Of a stretch of 64,000 bases of DNA, positions 54,597 to 63,467 are shown in pieces (position 1 is the first letter of the stretch; each line of letters begins with the position of its first letter). The DNA is from Streptomyces sp. DG2A-72 (lineage in GTDB: Bacteria; Actinomycetota; Actinomycetes; Streptomycetales; Streptomycetaceae). The stretch is taken from contig NZ_JASTLC010000001.1 of NCBI RefSeq assembly GCF_030499575.1, positions 3,372,001-3,436,000 on the forward strand, read 5' to 3'. The notes beneath the pieces were generated by a model, which was not told where the DNA came from, ran no database searches, and saw only the letters and a program-made list of their open reading frames with translations. The translations under genes were made by a program, and so were the position numbers.

Positions 54597-54953
54597 TCAG
54601 TCAGCAGGCCGAAGCTTCTCCGGCTCCGGCCTGTCGATGCGCGCGAGCCGGTACACGCCCCACAGTTCCCGTCCTTCCTCACAGCCGTCGTAGGTGCCCA
54701 CCACGGCGTTGGTGCTCACGTCGTCCGGGAAGACGGGCGTCTCGCTGTCTGGCCACAGATGCGGCGCCCGGCGGCGACGCGCGCCCGCCAAGATGGCGCC
54801 CCACATCTGGAGTGACGGGCAGTCACCCACCAGGCTCGGACCGGCCTCCGGAGCCCGACGTGAGACCGGACCGACACGAGCAGGCTGTTCGGGCCCTCTC
54901 GGCCCGAACAGAAGTGCTCTCACCCATTCAAGTGCCTGTGATACACAGTGCAA
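54597..54953 (-). CDS. Hypothetical protein (118 aa), doubtful
   Basis: I do not recognise this reading frame. The product would have no signal peptide or transmembrane segment. The C-terminal 45 residues (VVGTYDGCEEG, RELWGVYRLARIDRPE) look protein-like, while the N-terminal half, rich in Arg and Pro, does not. The start is unclear. It may be a short gene, a remnant linked to the truncated regulator upstream on the same strand, or a chance frame. The 132 bases between it and the regulator remnant hold nothing I can name. Confidence 0.35.
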   Translation of the reverse strand: MHCVSQALEWVRALLFGPRGPEQPARVGPVSRRAPEAGPSLVGDCPSLQMWGAILAGARRRRAPHLWPDSETPVFPDDVSTNAVVGTYDGCEEGRELWGVYRLARIDRPEPEKLRPAD

Positions 54954-55085
54954 CGTCGACGCTCCTTCGTAGCGTTGGCCACGCCCCGGGACCGTCGCGA
55001 GCGGTTGCCGGGGTCTGTCGGTCTTCGACCCTAGGAGCGGTTCGAGCGATGCAGAGGCACACTTTGTGCCCCTGCGGTCAGGCTG

Positions 55086-55784
55086 TCATGCGGCCAAGAG
55101 GCCCAGCTTTACGGCAAGTTCGGAGGCACGTCGGCGTCGGGCGGGGTTCTTGGACTCGGCTTCCTCAAGGACGATCCGCTTCGCGTAGCCGTTGTACTTG
55201 ATCGTCTCGGGAGCGGCCTCGTGTGCCTGGTTGAGCGTGGCGAGCGCGACATCGGGCTGTCCGTCAAGCTGGTAGCCGCGAGCTTCCTCGATACGGTGCC
55301 GGGCCTGGCGGGGACGGGATGGGATGGAAACGGCGTCGGCCGCCTCCGCCTGTCGTACGGACTCGCCGCCTTGGTGCAGTTCCACGGCCACGGTGACCGC
55401 GTGCGCCCCCATGACAGCCCGCGAGAAGGACGTCATGGGGTGGTAGTAGTTCTCCGGCAACCGGTCGGCCATGGCCCGTGCCCGGTCCCAATACCGCCAG
55501 GCCGTACCCGTTTCACCGCGCCGGGCAGCCGTATACCCGGCTTCGAAGGTGAGCGCCCCCGTGATGGCGAGGACGTCGTCCGATGCATCAGGCAACAACG
55601 GTTCCAAGAACGCGAGCGTCTCCAGGTTCACCGCGTCGGCAGCGTCGAAATGTGCCAGTCCCGCGTCGCGATGGGCCTGGGCTGCCAGCCAGGCGGCCAC
55701 CCCGATCGCGTGTGGTTCCTCGGACTCCTGCGCGGCGATCAGCGGTGCATCGTGTGCTTGCGCTCGATGTGCACGAGCGCCCCT
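55086..55784 (-). pseudogene. Remnant of a TPR-containing XRE-type regulator, N-terminus missing
   Basis: About 232 codons encode only the C-terminal part of a helix-turn-helix/TPR regulator of the type common in Streptomyces: HFDAADAVNLETLAFLEPLL, FEAGYTAARRGETGTAWRYW, YYHPMTSFSRAVMGAHAVTV, RHRIEEARGYQLDGQPDVAL, APETIKYNGYAKRIVLEE. The DNA-binding domain is absent. Homology stops within a few bases of the stop codon of the deaminase gene (55787), so the gene was probably cut when the deaminase/XDH block arrived or by a deletion. A longer open frame exists but overlaps the deaminase in antisense-like codons. Confidence 0.75.
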
Positions 55785-55786
55785 TG

Positions 55787-56290
55787 TCAGTAATCGACGC
55801 GATCGGACTTGGCCAGCCAGGCGTCGAACGGCGCCGTACGGTTCGGCAGGTTCAACTGCTCGACCGACGTCGGCCACATCGACTTGGGCTTCTTCTCGAA
55901 CAGATCGTAGAACTTGCGGTCGTCGAAGCCGGCCACCGCGGCGTCGTGCCGGTCGGCGGCGTAGACGATCCGGTCGACTCGCGCCCACAGTGCGGAGGAA
56001 AGGCACATCGGACATGGCTCGCACGACGTGATCAGGACGCAGCCGTCGAGCGAGAAGGTGTCCAGAACCTTGCAGGCGGCGCGCATCGCGCTCACCTCGG
56101 CGTGCGCCGTCGGGTCCAGGGCCGAGGTGACCTGGTTGTTGCCGAGCGCGACGACCTCGCCGTTCTTGGCAACCAGCGCGCCGAAGGGGCCGCCGCCGTT
56201 GGTGACGCTGGTGGTGGCGAGGCTGATCGCCTCTTCCATCCAGGCGCGCTCGGACGCGTGGACGCTCGTTTCCTGGGTGTGCGTGGTCAT
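55787..56290 (-). CDS. Nucleoside/guanine deaminase-like protein
   Basis: This 167-residue zinc deaminase is of the cytidine/deoxycytidylate superfamily. The zinc site is HAE in DPTAHAEVSAMR and PCPMC in TSCEPCPMCLSS. Its best family match is GuaD-type guanine deaminase, since the next gene is a xanthine dehydrogenase subunit and guanine deamination yields xanthine. Cytosine or nucleoside deamination cannot be excluded. It lies 34 bases downstream of that gene on the same strand, probably as an operon. Confidence 0.85.
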   Translation of the reverse strand: MTTHTQETSVHASERAWMEEAISLATTSVTNGGGPFGALVAKNGEVVALGNNQVTSALDPTAHAEVSAMRAACKVLDTFSLDGCVLITSCEPCPMCLSSALWARVDRIVYAADRHDAAVAGFDDRKFYDLFEKKPKSMWPTSVEQLNLPNRTAPFDAWLAKSDRVDY

Positions 56291-56324
56291 GGTCGTTCCT
56301 CTTTTCGTTCTCGAAGAGTGGGGG

Positions 56325-58643
56325 CTATGCGCCGCAGATGTGCTTCGGGGACACCGGCGTGTGCGTCAGGTTCAGCCCCGTCGCATTGCGGATGGCGTTG
56401 ACGACCGCGGGGGTGGCGGAGATGGTGGGTGGTTCGCCGACACCCCGCACGCCGTACGGCGCGTTCGGGTCGGCCCTCTCGATCACGTCCACCGCCATCG
56501 GGGGCGTGTCCAGGATGGTCGGGATCAGATAGTCGGTGAACGACGGGTTGCGGATCTTGCCGTCCTTGACCTGGATCTCCTCCATCACGGCAAGGCCGAG
56601 CCCCTGTGCGGAACCGCCCTGGATCTGTCCGACGACGGCGTCCGGGTTGATCGCCTTGCCGACGTCCTGCGCACAGTCCAGCTGTACGACCTTGACCAGA
56701 CCCAGCTCGGTGTCGACGTCCACCACCGCCCGGTGCGCGGCGTAGGCGTGCTGGACGTGGACCCGCCGGCTCTGTCCGGTCTCCGGGTCCATCGCGTAGG
56801 TCTGGAGGTGGTGGTACTCCCTGGTCTCCTCGATCACGTCGTCACCGAGCACCTCGACGAGATCGGCGACGAAACCGGTGGCGTGGGACACGACCTTGCC
56901 GCCGGAGAGCGACAGATCGGCGGGGTTCTGGCCGAAGCGCTGGGCGACCCGGTCGAAGAGCGCCTCGCGGACGGCTTCGCACGCGTTCCGGACGGCACCG
57001 CCGGTGATGTAGGTCTGCCGGGAGGCCGAACTCGAGCCCGCGTCACCGACGTTGGTGTCGGTCGGGTGGATGTTCACCCGCTCCACGCCGAGTTCGGTAC
57101 GGGCGATCTGCTGCTGCACGGTGACCAGGCCCTGCCCGACCTCGGCCGCCGCGGTGTGCACCATCGCGACCGGTTCACCGCCGATGGCCTGCAGCCGCAC
57201 CCGCGCCGTGGAGTAGTCGTCGACGCCTTCCGCGTAGGAGACGTTCTTGATGATCACGCTGTAGCCGACGCCCCGGACGACGCCTTCGCCGTGCGTGGTG
57301 TTGGACAGCCCGCCCGGCAGGCTGCGGACGTCCGCCGGGCCGGTCGGGTTCTGAGGCGGCAGCGGGAGCCGCTTGAGCCGTTCCAGCAACTCGGAGACCG
57401 GCGCGGGGGAATCCAGCACCTGCCCGGTGTGCAGGGTCGAGCCCTCTTCGACGGCGTTGAGCTGCCGCAGCCGTACCGGGTCCATGTCCAGCGCCTTGGC
57501 GAGCTTGTCCATCTGGGACTCGTAGGCGTACGCCGGCTGCACGGCGCCGAGGCCGCGCATCGCGCCGCACGGCGGGTTGTTCGTGTAGAGGCCCCAGCCC
57601 TCGATCCGGACGTTGGGCACCTCGTACGGTCCGGTGCCCAGCGAGGTGGCGTTGCTGACCACGACCGGGGTCTTGGAGGCGTACGCGCCGCCGTCGAAGT
57701 ACATCTGCGCCTTGATGTAGACGAGCTTGCCGTCCCTGGTCGCGCCGTGCTCGTAGTACATCTTGGCGGGGTGCCGGTGCACATGGCCGTAGAAGGACTC
57801 CTGCCGGTTGTAGACCATCTTCACCGGCTTGCCGGTGTGCAGCGCCAGCAGGCAGCAGTGGATCTGCATGGACAGGTCCTCGCGGCCACCGAAGGCGCCG
57901 CCGACACCGGACATGGTGAAGCGCACCTTGTCGACCGGGAGCCCGAGCGCCCGCGCCGTCTGCTTCTGGTCCACGTGCAGCCACTGGGTGGCGATGAACA
58001 GGTCGACCCCGCCGTCCTCGTCCGGGATGGCCAGACCGGACTCCGGCCCGAGGAACGCCTGGTCCTGCATGCCGAGGGTGTACACGTCGGAGACCACGAC
58101 GTCGGCCTTTGCCTCCGGGTCGCCCTTGATGATCGGCTGGTAGCGCACCACGTTGCCGCCGGGGTGCAGCTTGGGCAGCGTGTCGTCGTGTGCGGCCCGC
58201 TCCGGGTCGGTGATCGGTTCGAGTACGTCGTAGTCGACCACGATCTTCGCCAGTGCCCGGCGTGCCGTCTCCGGGTGGTCGGCGGCCACGAGGGCGACTG
58301 GCTCGCCCTGGTAGCGCACGATGTCCTCGGCGAGCACCGGTGTGTCGGAGACCTTCAGGCCGTAGATGTTCTCGCCGGGTATGTCCTTGTGGGTCAGCAC
58401 CGCGTACACGCCGGGGTGTTTGAGCGCGGGCGAGATGTCGATCGAGTTGATCCGCGCATAGGGGTGAGGGCTGCGCAGGGTCGCGCCCCAGAGCATGTCC
58501 TCCGCCCACAGGTCCGAGGAGTAGGCGTACTCCCCGCTCACCTTGAGCGTTCCGTCCGGTCGGAGCGGGCTGTCGCCGATCCCGCCGCTGATGGCCTCTT
58601 TGAGGTCCTGCGGGGTGCGGGCGGGAGAGGTCTGGCTGGTCAT
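56325..58643 (-). CDS. Xanthine dehydrogenase-family molybdenum-binding subunit
   Basis: This 772-residue large subunit of a molybdenum hydroxylase binds the molybdopterin cofactor. It starts MTSQTSPARTPQDLKEAISG and has GVGGAFGGRED (about residues 250-260), PPCGAMRGLGAVQP, and the catalytic Glu in RGVGEPPTISATP. The ATG at 58643 follows AAAGGCGG. No FAD-binding or 2Fe-2S subunit gene and no xdhC-like maturation gene is in the window, so the enzyme must be completed from elsewhere, or the operon has lost parts. The upstream neighbour is a LysR gene on the same strand, 223 bases away. Confidence 0.9.
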   Translation of the reverse strand: MTSQTSPARTPQDLKEAISGGIGDSPLRPDGTLKVSGEYAYSSDLWAEDMLWGATLRSPHPYARINSIDISPALKHPGVYAVLTHKDIPGENIYGLKVSDTPVLAEDIVRYQGEPVALVAADHPETARRALAKIVVDYDVLEPITDPERAAHDDTLPKLHPGGNVVRYQPIIKGDPEAKADVVVSDVYTLGMQDQAFLGPESGLAIPDEDGGVDLFIATQWLHVDQKQTARALGLPVDKVRFTMSGVGGAFGGREDLSMQIHCCLLALHTGKPVKMVYNRQESFYGHVHRHPAKMYYEHGATRDGKLVYIKAQMYFDGGAYASKTPVVVSNATSLGTGPYEVPNVRIEGWGLYTNNPPCGAMRGLGAVQPAYAYESQMDKLAKALDMDPVRLRQLNAVEEGSTLHTGQVLDSPAPVSELLERLKRLPLPPQNPTGPADVRSLPGGLSNTTHGEGVVRGVGYSVIIKNVSYAEGVDDYSTARVRLQAIGGEPVAMVHTAAAEVGQGLVTVQQQIARTELGVERVNIHPTDTNVGDAGSSSASRQTYITGGAVRNACEAVREALFDRVAQRFGQNPADLSLSGGKVVSHATGFVADLVEVLGDDVIEETREYHHLQTYAMDPETGQSRRVHVQHAYAAHRAVVDVDTELGLVKVVQLDCAQDVGKAINPDAVVGQIQGGSAQGLGLAVMEEIQVKDGKIRNPSFTDYLIPTILDTPPMAVDVIERADPNAPYGVRGVGEPPTISATPAVVNAIRNATGLNLTHTPVSPKHICGA

Positions 58644-58866
58644 CCGGAAGCATCCGCCTTTGTCACGAGATCCTCGTCCGTTCGGAAAGTCAGTGATCCA
58701 CGTCGATCTCAACCAACTGTTGAGGAGTAGACAGCCAACCGAACGCAGGCAGCCAGGAGTGGATGACATGAAAGCGACCGCAGGCAGGGAGCGGCTTTTC
58801 GTAGCTTTCTACGAGCGCCGGTCAGGCCCGCGGCCTTGGGAAACTCCTGGAACTCCAGCCCTGTGA

Positions 58867-59763
58867 TCAGCCGGCGGCAGCACTCCGCAGGGCAACGAGC
58901 ACCCGGCCGACCGCCGGTGCGTCCTCCGCGCCCTTCCGCACCGCCGCCACCACATGCCGCACCGGCCGATCGTCCCCGAGCTCCCGCATCACCACGCCCT
59001 CGCGCCGCGCCCCCACCATCCGCGGCACCAGAGCCACCCCCATCCCCGCCTCCACCATCGCCAGGATCGCGGTCCACCCGGCCGCCGAATGCCCCTGATA
59101 CGGGCTGAACCCGGCCGCCTCGCACGCCCCCCGCGTGATGTCGGACCAGGGCCCGCTGCCCCCGAAGATCCACGGCTCGGCGGCGAGGTCGGCCAGCCGC
59201 AGCCCCTCGGCGAAGGCGAGCGGATGGTCGTGCGGGAGGGCGAGGTCCAGCGGATCGGCGAGCAGCGGCACCCGGGTGAAGCGCGGATCCGCCTCGCTCG
59301 GCGCCTGGGCCGCCAAGGACAGGGCCAGATCCACGTCCCCGGCGGCCAGCAGCTCGTACGCCTGCCCCGCCTCGGCCTCCCGCACCCGCACGCCGACCCC
59401 GGGATGCGTGGCCCGCAGCGCCTTCACGGCCGGTACGACCAGGGCGGGCACCGCGGTCGAGAAGGCGCCGACCCGCACCTCGCCGACCTCGCCGTGCGCG
59501 TACGCCGCCAACTCGGCGTCCGCACGCTCCAGTTGCTCGAACACCACCTCGGCATGGCGCAGCACCAGCCGTGCCGCGTCCGTGAGCCGCACGCGCCGCC
59601 CCTGCGCCTCCAGCAGCGGCACCCCGATCTGCTTGGCCAGGTTGGTCAGCTGCTGGGAGACGGCCGACGGGGTCATCCGCAGCACCTTGGCGGTCGCCGT
59701 GACGGTGCCCTGTTCCCGCAGCGTCCGCAGGATCTGCAGCTTCCGGATGTCCCACTCGGCCAT
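58867..59763 (-). CDS. LysR-family transcriptional regulator
   Basis: This 298-residue regulator begins MAEWDIRKLQILRTLREQGTV. The helix-turn-helix is ATAKVLRMTPSAVSQQLTNL (about residues 24-43), followed by LLEAQGRRVRLTDAARLVL and a periplasmic-binding-like effector domain. It is followed on the same strand, 223 bases on, by the Mo-subunit gene. It overlaps in operon with the EamA transporter gene (9 bases between), so its target is more likely that transporter than the XDH genes; a link to purine catabolism remains possible. Confidence 0.9.
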   Translation of the reverse strand: MAEWDIRKLQILRTLREQGTVTATAKVLRMTPSAVSQQLTNLAKQIGVPLLEAQGRRVRLTDAARLVLRHAEVVFEQLERADAELAAYAHGEVGEVRVGAFSTAVPALVVPAVKALRATHPGVGVRVREAEAGQAYELLAAGDVDLALSLAAQAPSEADPRFTRVPLLADPLDLALPHDHPLAFAEGLRLADLAAEPWIFGGSGPWSDITRGACEAAGFSPYQGHSAAGWTAILAMVEAGMGVALVPRMVGARREGVVMRELGDDRPVRHVVAAVRKGAEDAPAVGRVLVALRSAAAG

Positions 59764-59772
59764 GGCGGCAAC

Positions 59773-60705
59773 CTATCCGGCGCCACGCCGCGACCCGGCA
59801 CCCAGCACGACCCCGCCCAGGATCAGCGCCATGCACAGCAGCTGCGCCGGGCCGGTCGTCTCGCCGAGCAGCGCCCAGGACAGCAGGGCCACACAGACCG
59901 GCTGGAGGTAGTAGACGACGCCGGCGCGGGTCGGGCCGACGAGTGCGATCGCGGTGTTCCAGGCGAAGAAGGCGAGTGCGGAGGAGGCGATGCCGACGTA
60001 GAGGAGGGGCAGTACGGTTCCGGTCGTCGGCTCGAAGCCGCCCTGTACGGCGAGGCTCACGGCCTGGGCGGGCAGCAGCAGGGTCGTGCCGAAGAGGAAG
60101 GTGGTGAACAGGAAGGCGGTGCCGCCGAGTTCGGCGGGCCTGCGGCGCAGCAGTGCGCTGTACCCGCCGAAGCAGCAGGCCGCGGCGACCATCCAGAGGT
60201 CGCCCACCGCGAAGCCGGCTCCGCCGCCCACGAGCAGCACTACGCCCGCGCAGGCGATCAGCAGCCCGGCCACCCGGCGGGCGCCGAGCCGTACGCCGCT
60301 CGCCCGCTCGTACACCGCCATCAGCACCGGCGCCGCGGCCGTGATCATGCCCATGGTGGCGGCGGGCGTGGACACTCCGGCCTGGTTGACGAGGGTGTTG
60401 TAGACGGTCACGCCGAGGAGGGAGGCGAGGAGTACATAGCCGAGATGACGCCGGATCAGCTTCCGTTGCCGCCAGGCCTGCCGGGCGCCGAACGGGGAGA
60501 CGGCCACCAGTGCCACCACCCAGCGCCAGAAGGCGTGCTGGACGGGCGGCACGCTGTCGCCCAGCGCACGGGAGGTGACGAAGCTGCCGGACCAGACGAG
60601 GGTGGCCAGGGCGGCGAGGGCGATCCCCAGAAAGGGGGCCGCCCTCGATGTCGTAGAGGAAGAAGAGGAAGAAGTGGTGGTGGTCCGGTCGGCTACGACG
60701 GCCAC
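59773..60705 (-). CDS. EamA/DMT-family transporter
   Basis: This is a 310-residue drug/metabolite transporter with ten hydrophobic segments in two EamA repeats: LGIALAALATLVWSGSF and the second repeat with GDLWMVAAACCFGGYSALL. An N-terminal Ser/Thr-rich tail precedes the first helix. The GTG at 60705 follows GAAAGGA at 5 bases and is preferred over the start at 60744. The substrate is unknown. It is the first gene of a pair with the LysR gene and is divergent from the S1 protease gene. Confidence 0.9.
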   Translation of the reverse strand: MAVVADRTTTTSSSSSSTTSRAAPFLGIALAALATLVWSGSFVTSRALGDSVPPVQHAFWRWVVALVAVSPFGARQAWRQRKLIRRHLGYVLLASLLGVTVYNTLVNQAGVSTPAATMGMITAAAPVLMAVYERASGVRLGARRVAGLLIACAGVVLLVGGGAGFAVGDLWMVAAACCFGGYSALLRRRPAELGGTAFLFTTFLFGTTLLLPAQAVSLAVQGGFEPTTGTVLPLLYVGIASSALAFFAWNTAIALVGPTRAGVVYYLQPVCVALLSWALLGETTGPAQLLCMALILGGVVLGAGSRRGAG

Positions 60706-60931
60706 GGAGGTCCTTTCGCTGGTCGGTGATCGCGGTGGATCCACCGTCGCAGCGCGTGAATCGTCACGTCCATCGAAACTTTTCGAGCGTTCCTTTCAGC
60801 AGAACTGAATGATCGCTAGGGCTTTCCCTATGAATCGATCACGCTCTTGTCCCGACGCTCCCCAGGCGCTTCACTTGGCCCACCTCCCCACAGGAGAACA
60901 CCCACTCCCACCTGCCGAAGGGGTAGTTCTT

Positions 60932-61810
60932 TTGTCAGTCATACGCGTCACCGCCACCGCCGTCACCGCGGCGGCCTGTGCGGCCGTGCTCGCCACCGCG
61001 CTGCCGGCCTCGGCCATCAACTCCTACAACGCGACGCCCGCCCCCGAGCGCACCGAGGTCGGCGCGCTCGTCGCCACGTGGGACAACGACGACAACCCCG
61101 CGACGCCGGACCGGGTCGACTGGGTCTGCTCCGGCACCATGATCGACGCGGACACCTTCCTGACGGCCGCGCACTGCACCACCGACTGGCCGGACAACGT
61201 CAAGTTCTACGTGTCGCTGGACCAGGACGTGCAGTCCGGCCTCGACGCCGCCGCGAAGAAGTACCCGGGCGACCCGGCCGCCCTGGCGAACGCCGTCGCG
61301 GTCCAGGGCACGGCCCACAGCCACCCCGACTTCCCCGGGCCCGCGTCCGACACCCACGACATCTCCGTGATCGAACTCTCCGCCGCGAAGATGAAGTCCC
61401 GCTGGTCCTTCACGCCCGCGACCCTCCCGACCGCCGGTCAGCTCGGCGCGCTCGGCCCGCGGGGCCTCAACTCCACCGACTGGTTCGTCGCCGGATACGG
61501 CACCCAGGAGGCCGTCAACGGCCCCGGCGGCCAGACCCACCCCGGCGGCGGCGTCCGCATGAAGGCACCCGTCACCTTCGACGCGCTCAACAACTCCTGG
61601 GTACGCCTGGCGATGACCGCCCCGCAGGGCAACGGCGGTGCCTGCTACGGCGACTCCGGCGGCCCCAACTTCGCGGTGATCGGCGGGAAGAACGTCCTGG
61701 CCGCCACCACCATCACCGGCGACACCCCGTGCTACGCGACCAATGTGACGTACCGCCTGGACACTCCGGGCGCCCGCGCGTTCCTGTCGCCGTTCGTCAC
61801 GCTTCCCTAA
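60932..61810 (+). CDS. Secreted trypsin-like (S1) serine protease
   Basis: This is a 292-residue exported chymotrypsin-fold protease. A signal peptide (about residues 1-30, ending ALPASA) precedes the protease domain: His in FLTAAHC, Asp in THDISVIEL, Ser in CYGDSGGP, with Cys pairs around them. No long propeptide is visible. The start is taken as TTG at 60932, because GAAGGGG lies 9 bases upstream and the signal peptide begins right after; ATG at 60809 or 60830 would add a non-signal-like N-terminus. Bidirectional terminator downstream. Confidence 0.9.
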   Translation: MSVIRVTATAVTAAACAAVLATALPASAINSYNATPAPERTEVGALVATWDNDDNPATPDRVDWVCSGTMIDADTFLTAAHCTTDWPDNVKFYVSLDQDVQSGLDAAAKKYPGDPAALANAVAVQGTAHSHPDFPGPASDTHDISVIELSAAKMKSRWSFTPATLPTAGQLGALGPRGLNSTDWFVAGYGTQEAVNGPGGQTHPGGGVRMKAPVTFDALNNSWVRLAMTAPQGNGGACYGDSGGPNFAVIGGKNVLAATTITGDTPCYATNVTYRLDTPGARAFLSPFVTLP

Positions 61811-61823
61811 GGCTGCCGACGGA

Positions 61824-61860
61824 GGGGCCGGGAAGAGCGATCCGCTCTTCCCGGCCCCTT
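61824..61860. terminator. Bidirectional terminator between the S1 protease and the monooxygenase genes
   Basis: Perfect 16-bp stem: GGGGCCGGGAAGAGCG (61824-61839) and CGCTCTTCCCGGCCCC (61843-61858), loop ATC, then TT. The flanking genes converge. Confidence 0.9.
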
Positions 61861-61873
61861 CGTCCACGCGCCC

Positions 61874-63337
61874 TCACCCCAGATGCGCGGCGAGCGCGGC
61901 CTCGATCGCGGCCGGTTCGGCGGAGTCCGCCGCCCAGGCCACGTATCCGTCGGGGCGCACGAGCAGGGTCGTACGGCGGCCTCCGGCCCAGTGCTCGACG
62001 GCCAGCCGGTCCTCGCGGGCGCCCCTCTCGTCGTACCCCTCGGGCGTGATCAGCACGAAGCGGCCGCCGCGCAGCGCCTCGTAGAGACGGCCGCTCTTGA
62101 GGGCGGCGTCGGGGACTCGGGTGCCGGTGAGGCGGTGGGAGCCGCGGGGGGCCGGGTACTTGTAGCCGAGGCCGGAGATCTGAGCGAGGGCCTTGCGCTG
62201 GGCGGGGCGGGCCACGTTGACGAAGGCCGAGACGAGCGTGCGTACGGTACGCAGTACGGAGCTCTGTGCGCGGGCCAGCCGGACCAGCCCGCCGCTGCTG
62301 CGCAGGACCGCCTTGCCGACGGGGTGGCGTTCGGCCTGGTAGGTGTCGAGGAGACCCTCGGGAGCCCAGCCCTGGACGGCCGCGGCGAGCTTCCAGCCGA
62401 GGTTGGCCGCGTCCTGGAGGCCGGTGTTCATGCCCTGGCCGCCGGCCGGTGAGTGGATGTGCGCGGCGTCCCCGGCGAGGAAGACCCGGCCGACGCGGTA
62501 CTCCGGCGCCTGGCGCTCGTCGCTGTGGAAACGGGAGAGCCAGCGCGCGTCATGCATGCCGTAGTCGGTGCCGAGGGCGCGGCGGGTGACCTCCTTGATC
62601 TCGTCGAGGTCGAGCGGGGCGTCGTCGGCCGCCTCGTTGCGGCGGTTCCAGCCCATGACGCGGTACCAGCCGTCGCCGAAGGACGCGATCATCGCGAAGG
62701 CATCCCCGGCGCCGTTGACGGTGAGCACGCCTTCGGGCCGCTGCGCGAGCCGCACGTCCGCCAGGAACATCGACTTGATGACGGAGACGCCGGGGAAGGG
62801 CAGGCCGATCGCCCGGCGTACGGCGCTGTGGTGGCCGTCCGCGCCGACGACGTAGGCCGCGCGGTGAGCGGTGACCTCGCCGTCCGGGCCGCGTACGTCG
62901 AGGTCGACGCCGTCTTCGTCCTGCCGCAGGCCTACGACCTCGCTCTCGTACACGAACTCCACCCCGGCCTCGCGCGCCCGCCGCTCCAGCAGCCGCTCGA
63001 CCTCGTACTGCGGGGTGATCAGCAGGAACGGGAAGCGGGACGGCAGCATGCCCAGGTCGAGCGTGAGCCGGCGGAAGAGACGCAGGCCGGTGATGGTGTC
63101 GCCGGTGGCGAGCAGCGGGTCGGCGAGGCCGCGGGCGTCGAGCTGCTCCAGGGTACGGGCGTGCACACCGAAGGCGCGGGAGAGGTTGCTGATCTTGTGG
63201 GGGCGCTTTTCGAGGAGGGTGACGGGGACGCCGGCGGTGGCGAGGTCACCGGCGAGGAGCAGGCCGGTGGGGCCGGAGCCGACGACGATGACGGAGGGGG
63301 TGGTGCCGTTTCCGGTGCCCGTGCCGGTGCCGTTCAT
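61874..63337 (-). CDS. FAD-dependent aromatic monooxygenase (PHBH family)
   Basis: This 487-residue flavoprotein hydroxylase has the FAD loop VVGSGPTGLLLAGDLA (about residues 16-31), the NAD(P)H/FAD DG motif YVVGADGHHSAVRRAI, and GD in RVFLAGDAAHIHSPAGGQGMN (cited to GGQGMN separately). The C-terminal thioredoxin-like region fits the polyketide/phenol hydroxylase subgroup (for example rifampicin or tetracycline monooxygenases). The substrate is unknown. The ATG at 63337 follows GGGAGG. It is divergent from a TetR gene with an operator array between, so it is likely induced by a small aromatic ligand. Confidence 0.92.
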   Translation of the reverse strand: MNGTGTGTGNGTTPSVIVVGSGPTGLLLAGDLATAGVPVTLLEKRPHKISNLSRAFGVHARTLEQLDARGLADPLLATGDTITGLRLFRRLTLDLGMLPSRFPFLLITPQYEVERLLERRAREAGVEFVYESEVVGLRQDEDGVDLDVRGPDGEVTAHRAAYVVGADGHHSAVRRAIGLPFPGVSVIKSMFLADVRLAQRPEGVLTVNGAGDAFAMIASFGDGWYRVMGWNRRNEAADDAPLDLDEIKEVTRRALGTDYGMHDARWLSRFHSDERQAPEYRVGRVFLAGDAAHIHSPAGGQGMNTGLQDAANLGWKLAAAVQGWAPEGLLDTYQAERHPVGKAVLRSSGGLVRLARAQSSVLRTVRTLVSAFVNVARPAQRKALAQISGLGYKYPAPRGSHRLTGTRVPDAALKSGRLYEALRGGRFVLITPEGYDERGAREDRLAVEHWAGGRRTTLLVRPDGYVAWAADSAEPAAIEAALAAHLG

Positions 63338-63353
63338 GGTGGCCTCCCTGGAT

Positions 63354-63465
63354 GCCAACGCTTGCTTGCCAACGTTCGTTTGCCAACAACTGTTGACCAA
63401 CGCTCGTTGACAAACGTAGAGCCGCCGCCCTGGACGTGTCAACACGTGTTGGCCTACGTTTGTTG
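63354..63465. promoter_or_regulatory. 14-bp-phased operator array between monooxygenase and TetR genes
   Basis: Related 14-bp units GCCAACGTTCGTTT-like begin at 63354, 63368, 63382, 63396, 63438 and 63452, all in 14-base register (the units at 63410 and 63424 are degenerate or lost). Each centres on an AACGNNCGTT-type palindrome. They fill the whole divergent promoter region, right up to the TetR ATG. Confidence 0.85.
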
Positions 63466-63467
63466 GC

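Noticed and set aside
55785..56024. N-terminal part of the open frame of the regulator remnant
   Set aside because: This portion overlaps the deaminase gene and is Arg-rich without helix-turn-helix features; it is only accidental read-through upstream of the remnant.
56028..58730. Long plus-strand frame opposite the XDH subunit
   Set aside because: It is an antisense shadow; the minus-strand gene has clear molybdenum-hydroxylase motifs.
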